Below, piece by piece: positions 15,954 to 24,718 of a stretch of DNA of 64,000 bases. This DNA is from Streptomyces orinoci (GTDB lineage Bacteria > Actinomycetota > Actinomycetes > Streptomycetales > Streptomycetaceae). The stretch covers positions 1,614,439 through 1,678,438 of the forward strand of contig NZ_PHNC01000031.1 in the NCBI RefSeq assembly GCF_003121295.1. The letters run 5' to 3'. A program made the translations under genes and the position numbers. The notes below the pieces were generated by a model that saw nothing but the letters and a program-made list of their open reading frames with translations, did no database searches and was not told where the DNA came from. Position 1 is the first letter of the stretch, and every line of letters starts with the position of its first letter.

Positions 15954-16649
15954 TCAGCGGCCCCCGGTCACCCAGCGGTAGCGCAGCTCGGGGCGGCCCA
16001 CCTGCCCATAGCGCGGGGCCCGCACGGCGCGTCCGGTGTCCACCAGGTGTTCCAGATACCGCCGGGCGGTGATCCGGGAGATGCCCACCTCGGCCCCCGC
16101 CGCGCCCGCGGAGACCCCCTGGTCGCCGGCGCCGCGCAGCACCTCGGTGATGGCCCGCAGGGTGGCCGGGCTGAGGCCCTTGGGCAGCGGGGCCGGGCGG
16201 GGCGAGCGCAGCACCGCCAGCGCGCGGTCCACTTCCTCCTGGTCGCCGGCCTCCCCGGCGGTGGTCCGGAACTCGGCGTAGCGCAGCAGCCGGTCCCGCA
16301 GGGTGGTGAAGGTGAAGGGCTTGAGGACGTACTGGACCACGCCCAGCGAGACGCCCTCCCGGACCACCGCCAGATCGCGGGCCGAGGTCACCGCGATCAC
16401 ATGGGCGCCATGGCCCGCCGAGCGCAGCGAGCGCAGAAAGCGCAGGCCGTGCCCGTCGGGCAGATAGAAGTCCAGCAACAGCAGGTCTACCGGGGCGCGT
16501 TTGAGGAACTGGGCGGCGTCCGCCACCGAGTGCGCCACCCCGGCCACTGTGAAGCCGGGCACCCGGCCGACATAGAGGGCGTGGGCGTCGGCGGCCACCG
16601 GGTCGTCCTCCACCACCAGCACCCGGATCGGCGGGCCCTGGCCGGTCAC
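15954..16649 (-). CDS. CitB/DcuR-type response regulator
   Basis: 231 residues. Receiver domain 1-125 with acidic pocket VVEDDP, phosphoacceptor Asp in LLLLDFYLPDG near residue 58, and Lys in VLKPF near 110. The C-terminal half carries a helix-turn-helix (GAAGAEVGISRITARRYLEH) as in CitB, DcuR and DctR regulators of dicarboxylate or citrate uptake. Its GTG start overlaps the TGA of the sensor-kinase gene, so both are cotranslated. The divergent dicarboxylate symporter gene is the obvious target. Confidence 0.93.
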   Translation of the reverse strand: MTGQGPPIRVLVVEDDPVAADAHALYVGRVPGFTVAGVAHSVADAAQFLKRAPVDLLLLDFYLPDGHGLRFLRSLRSAGHGAHVIAVTSARDLAVVREGVSLGVVQYVLKPFTFTTLRDRLLRYAEFRTTAGEAGDQEEVDRALAVLRSPRPAPLPKGLSPATLRAITEVLRGAGDQGVSAGAAGAEVGISRITARRYLEHLVDTGRAVRAPRYGQVGRPELRYRWVTGGR

Positions 16650-18241
16650 GGCCGGCTCCCGGCGGGCGTCCCGAGCGGCAGCCGTACGGTGAACTCGGCG
16701 CCGCCGGAGGGGGCTTGGCCCACTTCCACGGTGCCGCCATGGCGCCGGACGGCCTGCCGCACCAGGGCCAGGCCCAGGCCGCGGCCGGGCGCCTTGCCGG
16801 AGACGCCCCGGCCGAAGAGCTCCTCGGCCCGCTCCGGCGGTACCCCGGGGCCGCAGTCGCCGACTCTCAGCAGCAGTTCACCGTCCTCGGCCCGGACCGT
16901 GACGGTGATTCTGGGCCGGTCGGTGGCCGCCACCGCGTCCATGGCGTTGTCGATCAGATTGCCCAGCACGGTGACCAGGTCGCGGGTGGGCAGCTGGGCC
17001 GGCAGCAGACCGTCGTCCAGCTGGGAGTCCTCGGTGAGCAGCAGCTCCGCCCCGCGCTCGCCGGCCTGGGCGGCCTTGCCCAGCAGCAGGGCGGCCAGCA
17101 CCGGTTCGGCGACGGCGTCCACCACCCGGTCGGTGAGCGCCTGGGCCAGCTGGAGTTCGGCGGTGGCGAAGCCCACCGCCTCCTCGGCACGGCCAAGTTC
17201 GATCAGTGAGACCACGGTGTGCAGCCGGTTGGCCGCCTCGTGCGCCTGGGAGCGCAGCGCTTCGGCGAAGCCGCGTACCGAGTCCAACTCGCCGGTGAGC
17301 GCCTGGAGTTCGGTGTGGTCGCGGAGGGTGGCCACGGTGCCCCGGTGCTCCCCGCCGGAGACCGGGGAGGTGTTGAGCACCACGATCCGGTCGTCGGTCA
17401 GATACACCTCGTCCACCCGGGGCGCACCGGACAGCAGGGCCTCGGTGAGCCCCGGCGGCAGTCCCAGCCGGCGCACCGGGCGGCCGATCACCGCCCGTCC
17501 GCGCAGTCCCAGCAGTTCCCGCCCGCCGTCATTGACCAGGGCCACCCGCCCCTGCCCGTCCAGCATCAACAGCCCCTCGCGCACCGCGTGCAGGGTGGCC
17601 TGGTGGTAGTCGTGCATCCGGGCCAGCTCCTCGGCGTTCATGCCATGGGTGTGGCGGCGCAGCCGGGTGTTGAGCAGATACGAACCGGCGCCGCCCAGGG
17701 CCAGCGCGCCCACCGCCACCGCCAGCAGCGCTGCCACCTGCCCGCTCAGCCGGCGGCTGATGGTCTTCACCGTGATCCCCGCGCTCACCAGCCCGACGAC
17801 CCTGCCGCCGGTGCCGCGTACCGGGGTGACCGCGCGTACCGAGGGGCCCAGGGTGCCGGTGTAGGTCTCGGCGAAGGTACGGCCCGCCAGGGCGGGGCCG
17901 GTGTGGCCCAGGAACCGCTCGCCGATCCTGGCCGGATCGGGATGGGTCCAGCGGATGCCGGCCGGGCTCATGATGGTCACGAAATCGACCCCGGTGTCCC
18001 GCCGGACCTGCTCGGCGTAGGGCTTGAGGGAACGGGCCGGGTCCGCCGAGACGGCCGCCTGGCGCACCGCCGGCGAGGCGGCCACCGCGGTGGCGATGGC
18101 GGTCACCGTGCGGCGGGCGGACTCCTCGGCCTCCGACCGGTCGGAGAGGTAGGCGAACGCGGCGCAGGTGGTCACCACGGCGGTGACCAGCACGATCTGC
18201 ACGGCGAACAGCCGGCCGGCCAGGCTGCGGGGTCTACGCAT
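16646..18241 (-). CDS. CitA/DcuS-type sensor histidine kinase
   Basis: 531 residues from ATG 18241. Two membrane helices (about 10-30 and 178-200) enclose an extracellular PDC/Cache sensor with the citrate/dicarboxylate-binding signature (ESARRTVTAIATAVAASPAV ... GVDFVTIMSPAGIRWTHPDP, FAETYTGTLGPSVRAVTPV). A cytoplasmic PAS domain follows (LDGQGRVALVNDGG), then a DHp helix with SQAHEAANRLHTVVSLIELG (phosphorylated His in the HEAANRLH region), and an ATPase domain with NLIDNAMDA and GDCGPGVP. It senses a carboxylate outside the cell and phosphorylates the adjacent regulator. Confidence 0.93.
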   Translation of the reverse strand: MRRPRSLAGRLFAVQIVLVTAVVTTCAAFAYLSDRSEAEESARRTVTAIATAVAASPAVRQAAVSADPARSLKPYAEQVRRDTGVDFVTIMSPAGIRWTHPDPARIGERFLGHTGPALAGRTFAETYTGTLGPSVRAVTPVRGTGGRVVGLVSAGITVKTISRRLSGQVAALLAVAVGALALGGAGSYLLNTRLRRHTHGMNAEELARMHDYHQATLHAVREGLLMLDGQGRVALVNDGGRELLGLRGRAVIGRPVRRLGLPPGLTEALLSGAPRVDEVYLTDDRIVVLNTSPVSGGEHRGTVATLRDHTELQALTGELDSVRGFAEALRSQAHEAANRLHTVVSLIELGRAEEAVGFATAELQLAQALTDRVVDAVAEPVLAALLLGKAAQAGERGAELLLTEDSQLDDGLLPAQLPTRDLVTVLGNLIDNAMDAVAATDRPRITVTVRAEDGELLLRVGDCGPGVPPERAEELFGRGVSGKAPGRGLGLALVRQAVRRHGGTVEVGQAPSGGAEFTVRLPLGTPAGSRP

Positions 18242-18261
18242 GGCGGACAGTGTGCCTTGTG

Positions 18262-18284
18262 GTGCATTGGTGAACGTAATGCAC
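18262..18284. promoter_or_regulatory. Inverted repeat in the kinase/symporter divergent promoter region
   Basis: GTGCATT (18262-18268) and AATGCAC (18278-18284) form a perfect 7+7 inverted repeat with a 9-base spacer, in the 112-base gap between divergent genes. Its centre is about one helical turn-multiple arrangement (16 bases) typical for dimeric response regulators; it is a candidate binding site for the CitB-type protein. Confidence 0.5.
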
Positions 18285-18353
18285 TTAAGGGTGACCGCCG
18301 TCACAGCGGACGTGCATAGTCCTCGGGACGAGCCGCGAGAACGAGGAGGCAAC

Positions 18354-19682
18354 GTGGCATCCCTGAGCGAGGGCGGGCGGCGGGACCGCACGCACTATCT
18401 CTATCTCGCGGTGATCGCGGCGGTGCTGGCCGGAATCGTGCTGGGCCTGGCCGCGCCCGGCTGGGCCGTGGAACTCAAGCCGCTGGGCACCGGGTTCGTC
18501 AATCTGATCAAGATGATGATCTCGCCCGTGATCTTCTGCACCATTGTGCTGGGCATCGGTTCGGTGCGCCGGGCCGCCAAGGTGGGCGCGGTGGGCGGGC
18601 TGGCGCTGGGCTACTTCCTGCTGATGTCCACCGTGGCCCTGGCCATCGGCCTGGTGGTGGGCAATGTGCTGGAGCCCGGCAGCGGGCTGCATCTGACCGA
18701 GAGCCTGCGGCACGCGGGCGCGGCCCAGGCCAAGGGGGCGCACCAGTCCACCGCCGACTTCCTGCTGGGGATGATCCCCACCACCCTGGTCTCCGCCTTC
18801 ACCGGCGGCCAGGTGCTCCAGACGCTGCTGGTGGCGCTGCTGACCGGATTCGCCCTGCAGGCCATGGGCCCGGCCGGGCAGCCGGTGCTGCGGGGGATCG
18901 GCCATCTGCAGACCCTGGTCTTCCGGATCCTTGCCATGATCATGTGGGCGGCTCCGGTGGGGGCGTTCGGCGCCATGGCGGCGGTGGTCGGGGCGACCGG
19001 CACCGATGCGCTGAAGTCGCTGGCCGTCATCATGATCGGCTTCTATCTGACCTGTGCGCTGTTTGTGATCGTGGTGCTGGGGGCGCTGCTGCGGCTGGTG
19101 GCCGGGGTGAGCATCTTCGCCCTGCTGCGGTATCTGGGGCGGGAGTTCCTGCTGATCCTGTCCACCTCCTCCTCGGAGTCCGCCCTGCCCCGGCTGATCG
19201 CCAAGCTGGAACACCTGGGCGTGAGCCGCCCGGTGGTGGGCGTCACGGTGCCCACCGGCTACTCCTTCAACCTGGACGGCACCGCCATCTACCTCACCAT
19301 GTCCGCCCTGTTCATCGGCGAGGCCATGGGAAAGCCGCTGGCCCTGGGGCAGCAGATCTCGCTGCTGCTCTTTATGATCGTCGCCTCCAAGGGCGCGGCC
19401 GGGGTGACCGGCGCCGGACTCGCCACGCTGGCCGGCGGGTTGCAGTCGCACCGCCCTGAACTGGTGGATGGTGTGGGGCTGATCGTGGGCATCGACCGCT
19501 TTATGAGCGAGGCCCGCGCCATGACCAACTTCGCGGGGAACGCGGTGGCCACGGTGCTGATCGGCATCTGGATGAAGGAGATCGACCGGGCCCGGATGGC
19601 CGAAGTCCTCGCCGGGCGGCTGCCGTTCGAGGAACGTACGCCGCAGGCCGGTGAACCGGAGGGCGAGCCGGTCACGGTCTGA
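18354..19682 (+). CDS. Dicarboxylate/amino acid:cation symporter (DctA-like)
   Basis: 442-residue membrane protein of the SLC1/DAACS family. Hallmarks: FVNLIKMMISPVIFCTIVLG near residue 45, the serine-rich reentrant loop LSTSSSESALPRL near 265, GYSFNLDGTAIYLTM near 300 (cation and substrate binding), and the second hairpin SKGAAGVTGAG near 345, then DRFMSEARAMTNFAGN. It most likely imports C4-dicarboxylates with H+ or Na+. GTG 18354 follows GAGGAGG. It is divergent from the CitA/CitB-type genes, matching the dicarboxylate sensor-transporter arrangement in other bacteria. Confidence 0.93.
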   Translation: MASLSEGGRRDRTHYLYLAVIAAVLAGIVLGLAAPGWAVELKPLGTGFVNLIKMMISPVIFCTIVLGIGSVRRAAKVGAVGGLALGYFLLMSTVALAIGLVVGNVLEPGSGLHLTESLRHAGAAQAKGAHQSTADFLLGMIPTTLVSAFTGGQVLQTLLVALLTGFALQAMGPAGQPVLRGIGHLQTLVFRILAMIMWAAPVGAFGAMAAVVGATGTDALKSLAVIMIGFYLTCALFVIVVLGALLRLVAGVSIFALLRYLGREFLLILSTSSSESALPRLIAKLEHLGVSRPVVGVTVPTGYSFNLDGTAIYLTMSALFIGEAMGKPLALGQQISLLLFMIVASKGAAGVTGAGLATLAGGLQSHRPELVDGVGLIVGIDRFMSEARAMTNFAGNAVATVLIGIWMKEIDRARMAEVLAGRLPFEERTPQAGEPEGEPVTV

Positions 19683-19689
19683 ACAAGCC

Positions 19690-19764
19690 ACCCCCACGGC
19701 GGAGCCGGGCCCCACCCCGGCTCAGGTCCATCACCCGGCACCGCGGGGCCGACGCCGTGGGGGT
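19690..19764. terminator. Long-armed bidirectional terminator between symporter and TetR genes
   Basis: ACCCCCACGGCG at 19690-19701 pairs perfectly with CGCCGTGGGGGT at 19753-19764. Inside, CCGGGCCCCACCCCGG forms a second stem. The structure begins 8 bases after the symporter stop and ends 2 bases before the end of the convergent TetR gene. Confidence 0.75.
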
Positions 19765-19766
19765 CC

Positions 19767-20408
19767 TCAACTCCCGCCGGGTTTCCCCGGCTGGGTGCCC
19801 GCCCGCCCGCGCAGCCGGGTCACCAGCCGGCCGGCCTCCGGGGCCGGGACGCCCGCCGCGGCCAGTACGGTGACGGCCGCCGAGCGGCCCGCCTCCGCCG
19901 GGTCCAGCACCCCCTCGTTGACGGCCTGCATCAGGCCGAAGAGCACCTGCTCATGGACATAGGCCAGGGCGGCGGCGGGCAGCGGGGAGGTGAACCGCCC
20001 GGTGTCCAGGCCGCGTTGGAGCAGTGCCTCGCCCTCCCGGCGCACCGGTTCCAGCCGGCGCCGGATGCCCTCCATGGTGACGCTGCGCTGGGCGAGGGAG
20101 ACCAGCAGCCGGTAGCCGTCGGCGATCTCCCACATGGCGAGCACGGCGCGGGCCAGCGCCTCGGCGGCGTCCTGCGGGTCGTCCGCGGATGCCACCGCGG
20201 CGGCGCGGGCGGCGCCGACCGCCACCGCGGCCTCGTCCACCAGGGCCGCGATCAGCGCGTCCCGGCTGGGGAAGTGCCCATAGACGGTGCGCCGGACCAC
20301 CCCGGCGGCGCGGGCGATCTGCTCCATGCTGGCGTCCGGGTCGCGCAGCAGCTCCGCCAGGGCGACGCCCAGGATGTGGCGGCGATTGGCATCCGCTCGG
20401 CCGGTCAT
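19767..20408 (-). CDS. TetR-family repressor of the adjacent drug exporter
   Basis: 213 residues from ATG 20408 (GAGG eight bases upstream). N-terminal HTH: ANRRHILGVALAELLRDPDA, MEQIARAAGVVRRTVYGHFP and SRDALIAALVDEA. The C-terminal ligand domain is alpha-helical, with VHEQVLFGLMQAVNEG. It is divergent from the MFS exporter, and two abutting 18-base dyads lie between the starts, so it almost certainly represses both genes until an exporter substrate binds. Confidence 0.92.
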   Translation of the reverse strand: MTGRADANRRHILGVALAELLRDPDASMEQIARAAGVVRRTVYGHFPSRDALIAALVDEAAVAVGAARAAAVASADDPQDAAEALARAVLAMWEIADGYRLLVSLAQRSVTMEGIRRRLEPVRREGEALLQRGLDTGRFTSPLPAAALAYVHEQVLFGLMQAVNEGVLDPAEAGRSAAVTVLAAAGVPAPEAGRLVTRLRGRAGTQPGKPGGS

Positions 20409-20466
20409 CGCACCTCTTCTCACTCGGTGAGCCTCATTTTGCCCAGCGGCGAGGTGGCGGCGTAAA

Positions 20467-20502
20467 TTGCACAGCACTGTGTAATTGCACAGCTCTGTGC
20501 AA
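20467..20502. promoter_or_regulatory. Two abutting 18-base TetR operators
   Basis: TTGCACAGCACTGTGTAA (20467-20484, one mismatch between arms) is followed without a gap by TTGCACAGCTCTGTGCAA (20485-20502, perfect 8+2+8). They occupy the centre of the 125-base divergent region. Two repressor dimers could bind on neighbouring sites, covering the promoters of both genes. Confidence 0.85.
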
Positions 20503-20533
20503 GTGGGCTGTGCGAGAGAGGGGAGTACACGCG

Positions 20534-22195
20534 ATGCCGCTCGGCATGCGGACACCGGCCCATGAGCTGGACGGGCCCTACCGGCGGCGATGGTGGGCGC
20601 TGGGGGTGCTGTGCATCAGCCTGCTGATCATCGTCATGGCCAACACCTCGCTGACCGTGGCAGCGCCGGACATGGTCAAGGACCTCGGTCTGGGCAGCGC
20701 CGACCTCCAGTGGGTGATCGACGGCTACACCGTGCCCTATGCGGCGCTGATGCTGATCCTGGGCGCGGTGGGTGACAAATACAGCCGGCGCGGGGCCCTG
20801 GTGCTGGGCCTGCTGGTGTTCGCCGGGGCCTCGGTGGCCGGATCCCTGGTGCACAGCGCGGCCGGAGTGATCACCGCCCGCGCGGTGATGGGAGTGGGCG
20901 CCGCCATGATCATGCCGGCCACCCTCTCCCTGCTGTCCGCCACCTTCCCCAAGGCCGAGCGCGCCAAGGCGATCACCATCTGGACCGCCACCGCCGGACT
21001 GGCCATCGCCGTCGGCCCGCTGGTGGCCGGAGCGCTGCTGGAGGACCACGGCTGGTCCGCCACCTTCCTGATCAATGTGCCGATCGCCCTGCTCGGCGTG
21101 GTGGGCGCCCTGCTGCTGGTCCCGCCGTCCAAGGCCGAGGGCGTGGAGAACATCGACTACATCGGCGGCCTGCTGTCCGTGATCTGGGTCGGCTCGCTGA
21201 TCTACATGATCATCGAGGGCCCGCACTTCGGCTGGGGCGGCAAGGCGATCGGCGCCGCGGTGGCCGCCGGAGTGGGCCTGGTCTGCTTCATCCTGTGGGA
21301 GCTGCGCCACCCGCGCCCGGTGCTGGATGTACGCCGCTTCACCCGCCGCGCCTTCGCCGGCTCCACGCTGGCCGTGGCCCTGTTCTTCCTGGCCGTCTTC
21401 GGCGCCTTCTACTACCTCACCCAGCATCTGCAGTTCGTCCTGGGCTACTCGGCCCTGGACACCGGGGTGCGGATGCTGCCGCTGGCCGGAGCGGTGTTCG
21501 TGGGCGGCGCGCTGACCGCCTTCCTCACCCCCAAGGTGGGCATGAAGGTCACCGTGGCGCTGGGCATGACCGTCGGTACGGTCGCCATCGCGCTGCTGAC
21601 CCGGGTGGACGCCTCCTCCACCTATGACGACTTCGTCCTGCCGCTGATCATCCTGGGCCTGGCCATCGGCCTGTCGCTGTCCCCCTGCACCAACGCCATC
21701 ATGGGCTCCTTCCCGGAGACCCAGCTGGGCGTGGGCGGCGCGGTCAACAGCACCTCCATCGAGATGGGCGGCTCGCTGGGCATCGCCATCCTGGGCACGG
21801 TGCTGGCCAAGACCTACTCGTCCAACCTGGCCGACGCCGCCCACAAGGCGGCCGCCGCGGGCGCGCCCGGCCTCCCCGGCAAGGCGCTGTCCGCCGCCCA
21901 GGACTCGGTGGGCGCGGGCCTGTATGTGGCCAAGGAGGCCGGCAAGCAGGTGGCGGCCCAGGCCGCGCCCAAACTGGGCCCGGAGAAGGCCGCCGCGCTC
22001 GGCGCCCAGCAGGCCCAGCAGATCGTGGACGCCGTCCACAAGTCCTTCGCGGACGCGGTGGCGCACACGAGTGTGGTGGGCGCGGTGGTGCTGGGGGTTG
22101 GCACGGTGGTGGTCGCGCTTCTGCTGCCGGGTCGTAAGGCGACGGCCCACCAGGCCGAGCCGGTGAGCGAGTCCCGGGAGGCCGAGCGCGTCTGA
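20534..22195 (+). CDS. 14-TM MFS drug exporter (DHA2/EmrB-QacA type)
   Basis: 553 residues. Begins RWWALGVLCISLLIIVMANT, followed by the family signature LQWVIDGYTVPYAALMLILG and motif A GDKYSRRGALVLG; motif C-like GWSATFLINVPIALLGVVGA follows. Fourteen membrane helices are expected, with a long Ala/Lys-rich extracytoplasmic loop (about 430-510) before the last helix and a short cytoplasmic tail. Proton-driven export of hydrophobic drugs or an endogenous metabolite is likely. ATG 20534 is preceded by AGGGGAG. Controlled by the adjacent TetR repressor. Confidence 0.93.
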   Translation: MPLGMRTPAHELDGPYRRRWWALGVLCISLLIIVMANTSLTVAAPDMVKDLGLGSADLQWVIDGYTVPYAALMLILGAVGDKYSRRGALVLGLLVFAGASVAGSLVHSAAGVITARAVMGVGAAMIMPATLSLLSATFPKAERAKAITIWTATAGLAIAVGPLVAGALLEDHGWSATFLINVPIALLGVVGALLLVPPSKAEGVENIDYIGGLLSVIWVGSLIYMIIEGPHFGWGGKAIGAAVAAGVGLVCFILWELRHPRPVLDVRRFTRRAFAGSTLAVALFFLAVFGAFYYLTQHLQFVLGYSALDTGVRMLPLAGAVFVGGALTAFLTPKVGMKVTVALGMTVGTVAIALLTRVDASSTYDDFVLPLIILGLAIGLSLSPCTNAIMGSFPETQLGVGGAVNSTSIEMGGSLGIAILGTVLAKTYSSNLADAAHKAAAAGAPGLPGKALSAAQDSVGAGLYVAKEAGKQVAAQAAPKLGPEKAAALGAQQAQQIVDAVHKSFADAVAHTSVVGAVVLGVGTVVVALLLPGRKATAHQAEPVSESREAERV

Positions 22196-22240
22196 GTCGC
22201 CCGGCCCGCCCGGGGCCCGCTTTCGGGTGCGGGCCGTCGG

Positions 22241-22319
22241 TGGCTGGTCGCGCCCACGCGGCGGAGCCGCATACGTGGCCGCCCCGCGCCCCCATGGGGC
22301 GCCCCCTGCGGGGCGCCCC
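22241..22319. repeat. Dispersed intergenic repeat, copy 1, with hairpins
   Basis: The 33 bases at 22241-22273 (start TGGCTGGTCGCGCCCACG, core GCGGCGGAGCCGC) recur identically at 51149-51181. Both copies follow a TCGGGTGCGGG stretch and precede a GCGCCCC-GGGGCGC hairpin (here 22286-22302). Two further palindromes (GGGGCGCCCC, 22296-22305 and 22310-22319) follow here. It lies between the convergent MFS and glgB genes and probably also serves as a terminator. Such elements are widespread in Streptomyces intergenic DNA. Confidence 0.75.
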
Positions 22320-22323
22320 ACTC

Positions 22324-24678
22324 CTACCGGGCCGGGCGGAGCCAGACCGTGGCCAGGGGCGGCAGCGTCAGCTGGACGCTGGCCGGGCGGCCCTGGTGGT
22401 GGACCGGTTCGGCCTTGACGGGGTCGGGGTGGATCACGCCGCCGCCCCCGTAGCGCAGGGCGTCGGTGTTGAGGCACTCCTCCCACAGCGGGATGCCGCC
22501 CGGCACCCCCAGCCGGTAGCCCGGCCGCACCACCGGTGAGAAGTGGCTGACCACCAGCAGCGGGCTGCCATCGGCGGCGAACCGCAGAAAGGCGAAGACA
22601 TTGTCCTCGGCGGCGTCCCCGTCCACCCAGGAGAAGCCCGCCGGATCGGTGTCCCGCTCCCAGAGCGCGGGCAGCTCGCGGTAGCGGGTGTTGAGGTCGC
22701 GTACCAGGTCGCGGACGCCCCGGTGGTCGGCCTCGGCCGCGTACGAGGGGTCCAGCAGCCACCAGTCGGGGCCATGGCTCTCCGACCACTCCGCCCCCTG
22801 GGCGAACTCCTGGCCCATAAACAGCAGTTGCTTGCCGGGATGGGACCACATAAAGCCCAGGAACGCCCGGTGGGTGGCGCGCCGCTGCCACCAGTCGCCG
22901 GGCATCTTGGACACCAGCGAGCGTTTGCCGTGCACCACCTCGTCATGGGAGATGGGCAGCACATAGTTCTCGCTGTAGGCATAGACCATGGCGAAGGTCA
23001 TCTCGCCATGGTGGTACTTACGGTGGACCGGCTCCTTGGAGACGTACTCCAGGGAGTCATGCATCCAGCCCATGTTCCACTTCAGCCCGAAGCCCAGCCC
23101 GCCGAAGCCGCCCGGCCCGGTCAGATGGGTGGGCCGGGTGACACCGTCCCAGGCGGTGGACTCCTCGGCGATGGTGACCACCCCGGGGCAGCGGCGGTAG
23201 ACGGTGGCGTTCATCTCCTGGAGGAAGGCCACCGCGTCCAGATTCTCCCGGCCGCCATGGGCGTTGGGCGTCCACTGGCCGGGCTGCCGGGAGTAGTCCA
23301 GGTAGAGCATCGAGGCCACCGCGTCCACCCGCAGGCCGTCGATATGGAACTCCTGGCACCAGTAGACCGCGTTGGCCACCAGGAAGTTGCGCACCTCGGT
23401 GCGGCCGAAGTCGAACTCCAGGGTTCCCCAGTCCGGATGGGCGGCCCGCTGCGGGTCCTGTGGCTCATACAGCGGACGGCCGTCGAACTCGGCCAACGCC
23501 CATTCGTCGCGCGGGAAATGGGCCGGTACCCAGTCCATGATGACCCCGATGCCCGCCCGGTGCAGGGCGTCCACCAGGTACTTGAAGTCATCGGGGGTGC
23601 CCAGCCGGGCGGTGGGGGCGTAGAAGCCGGTGATCTGGTAGCCCCAGGAGCCGCCGAAGGGATGCTCGGCGACCGGCAGGAACTCCACATGGGTGAAGCC
23701 CAGATCGGACACATAGGCAGGCAGCTGCTCGGCCAGCCGGCGGTAGCTCAGCCCTGGGCGCCAGGAGGGGAGATGGACCTCATAGACGGAGAACGGCGCC
23801 TGGTGCACCGGCCGTTCGCCCCGCCGGGCCATCCACTCCTGGTCCCGCCACACATGGTGCGACCGGTGCACCACGGAGGCGGTGGCGGGCGGGGCCTCGG
23901 TACGCCGGGCCATCGGGTCGGCGCGCATGGTGTGCGAGCCGTCCGGCCGGGTGATCTGGAACTTGTAGAGCTCTCCCTCGCCGACGCCGGGGACGAACAG
24001 CTCCCACACCCCGGTCGCGCCCAGCGAGCGCATCGGGTGGCCGGTGCCGTCCCACAGGTTGAAGTCGCCCACCACGCGCACCCCTTGGGCATTGGGCGCC
24101 CAGACGGTGAACCGGGTGCCGTGCACCCCCTGGTGCTCCATCGGCCGGGCGCCCAGCGCCTGCCACAGCTCCTCGTGCCGGCCCTCGCCGATCAGATGCA
24201 GATCGAGTTCGCCCAGCGCGGGCAGGAAGCGGTACGGGTCCTCGATCTCGGTCTCCGCCTCCGCGTAGCGCACCAGCAGCCGGTAGGCGGGGATCCCGGC
24301 CAGCGGCAGCACCGCGGCGAACAGCCCGTCCCCCTCGTCCAGCAGCTCGGCGCGCAGCCCCTTGGCGCAGACCGTCACCGACTTGGCGAACGGCCGCAGC
24401 GCACGGAAGACCACCCCGCCGGGGGCATGGTGCGCCCCCAGCAGGGCGTGCGGATCGTGGTGGGCGCCGCGCAGCAGCCGCTCGCGCTCCCCGGGGTCCA
24501 GCGGGCCGGCCGGCCGTACCCCATGGCGGCCCGGCGCGGGCACGGCGGGCACGGCGGGCGCCGATGGCGGTGCCGGCGGGTGCGCGGGCCGGGCGGGGCC
24601 GGGCAGAAAGGTGGCCGGGATGTGCCCGGGGCCGGGATCCCGGCGGGGCGGCGGGCCGGACGGCGGTCGTGCGGTCAC
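22324..24678 (-). CDS. glgB: 1,4-alpha-glucan branching enzyme
   Basis: 784 residues. It cuts alpha-1,4 chains and re-joins them as alpha-1,6 branches. After a Pro-rich tail (1-65) come a CBM48-like region with TRFTVWAPNAQGVRVVGDFN near 180-217, then the GH13 barrel with VEFLPVAEHPFGGSWGYQ, DWVPAHFP, HIDGLRVDAVASMLYLDY (nucleophile Asp462), TIAEESTAW (acid Glu505) and ISHDEVVHGKRSL. The C-terminal beta domain ends PPLATVWLRP. GTG 24678 with GGAGG nine bases before it is used; the longer open frame is antisense of its neighbour. It is the last gene of the glgE-treS-pep2-glgB set, and branches glucan made by GlgE. Confidence 0.95.
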   Translation of the reverse strand: MTARPPSGPPPRRDPGPGHIPATFLPGPARPAHPPAPPSAPAVPAVPAPGRHGVRPAGPLDPGERERLLRGAHHDPHALLGAHHAPGGVVFRALRPFAKSVTVCAKGLRAELLDEGDGLFAAVLPLAGIPAYRLLVRYAEAETEIEDPYRFLPALGELDLHLIGEGRHEELWQALGARPMEHQGVHGTRFTVWAPNAQGVRVVGDFNLWDGTGHPMRSLGATGVWELFVPGVGEGELYKFQITRPDGSHTMRADPMARRTEAPPATASVVHRSHHVWRDQEWMARRGERPVHQAPFSVYEVHLPSWRPGLSYRRLAEQLPAYVSDLGFTHVEFLPVAEHPFGGSWGYQITGFYAPTARLGTPDDFKYLVDALHRAGIGVIMDWVPAHFPRDEWALAEFDGRPLYEPQDPQRAAHPDWGTLEFDFGRTEVRNFLVANAVYWCQEFHIDGLRVDAVASMLYLDYSRQPGQWTPNAHGGRENLDAVAFLQEMNATVYRRCPGVVTIAEESTAWDGVTRPTHLTGPGGFGGLGFGLKWNMGWMHDSLEYVSKEPVHRKYHHGEMTFAMVYAYSENYVLPISHDEVVHGKRSLVSKMPGDWWQRRATHRAFLGFMWSHPGKQLLFMGQEFAQGAEWSESHGPDWWLLDPSYAAEADHRGVRDLVRDLNTRYRELPALWERDTDPAGFSWVDGDAAEDNVFAFLRFAADGSPLLVVSHFSPVVRPGYRLGVPGGIPLWEECLNTDALRYGGGGVIHPDPVKAEPVHHQGRPASVQLTLPPLATVWLRPAR

Positions 24679-24718
24679 GGGGTGGTCCTCCCAGAGGTGG
24701 TCGGTACGGGGCGGGGCT

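Noticed and set aside
14584..15981. 465-codon plus-strand open frame
   Set aside because: Antisense to the sugar-binding lipoprotein gene, no ribosome-binding site and no motifs.
20420..22891. 823-codon minus-strand open frame
   Set aside because: Antisense to the MFS exporter; low-complexity His/Gln/Gly/Arg translation without domains.
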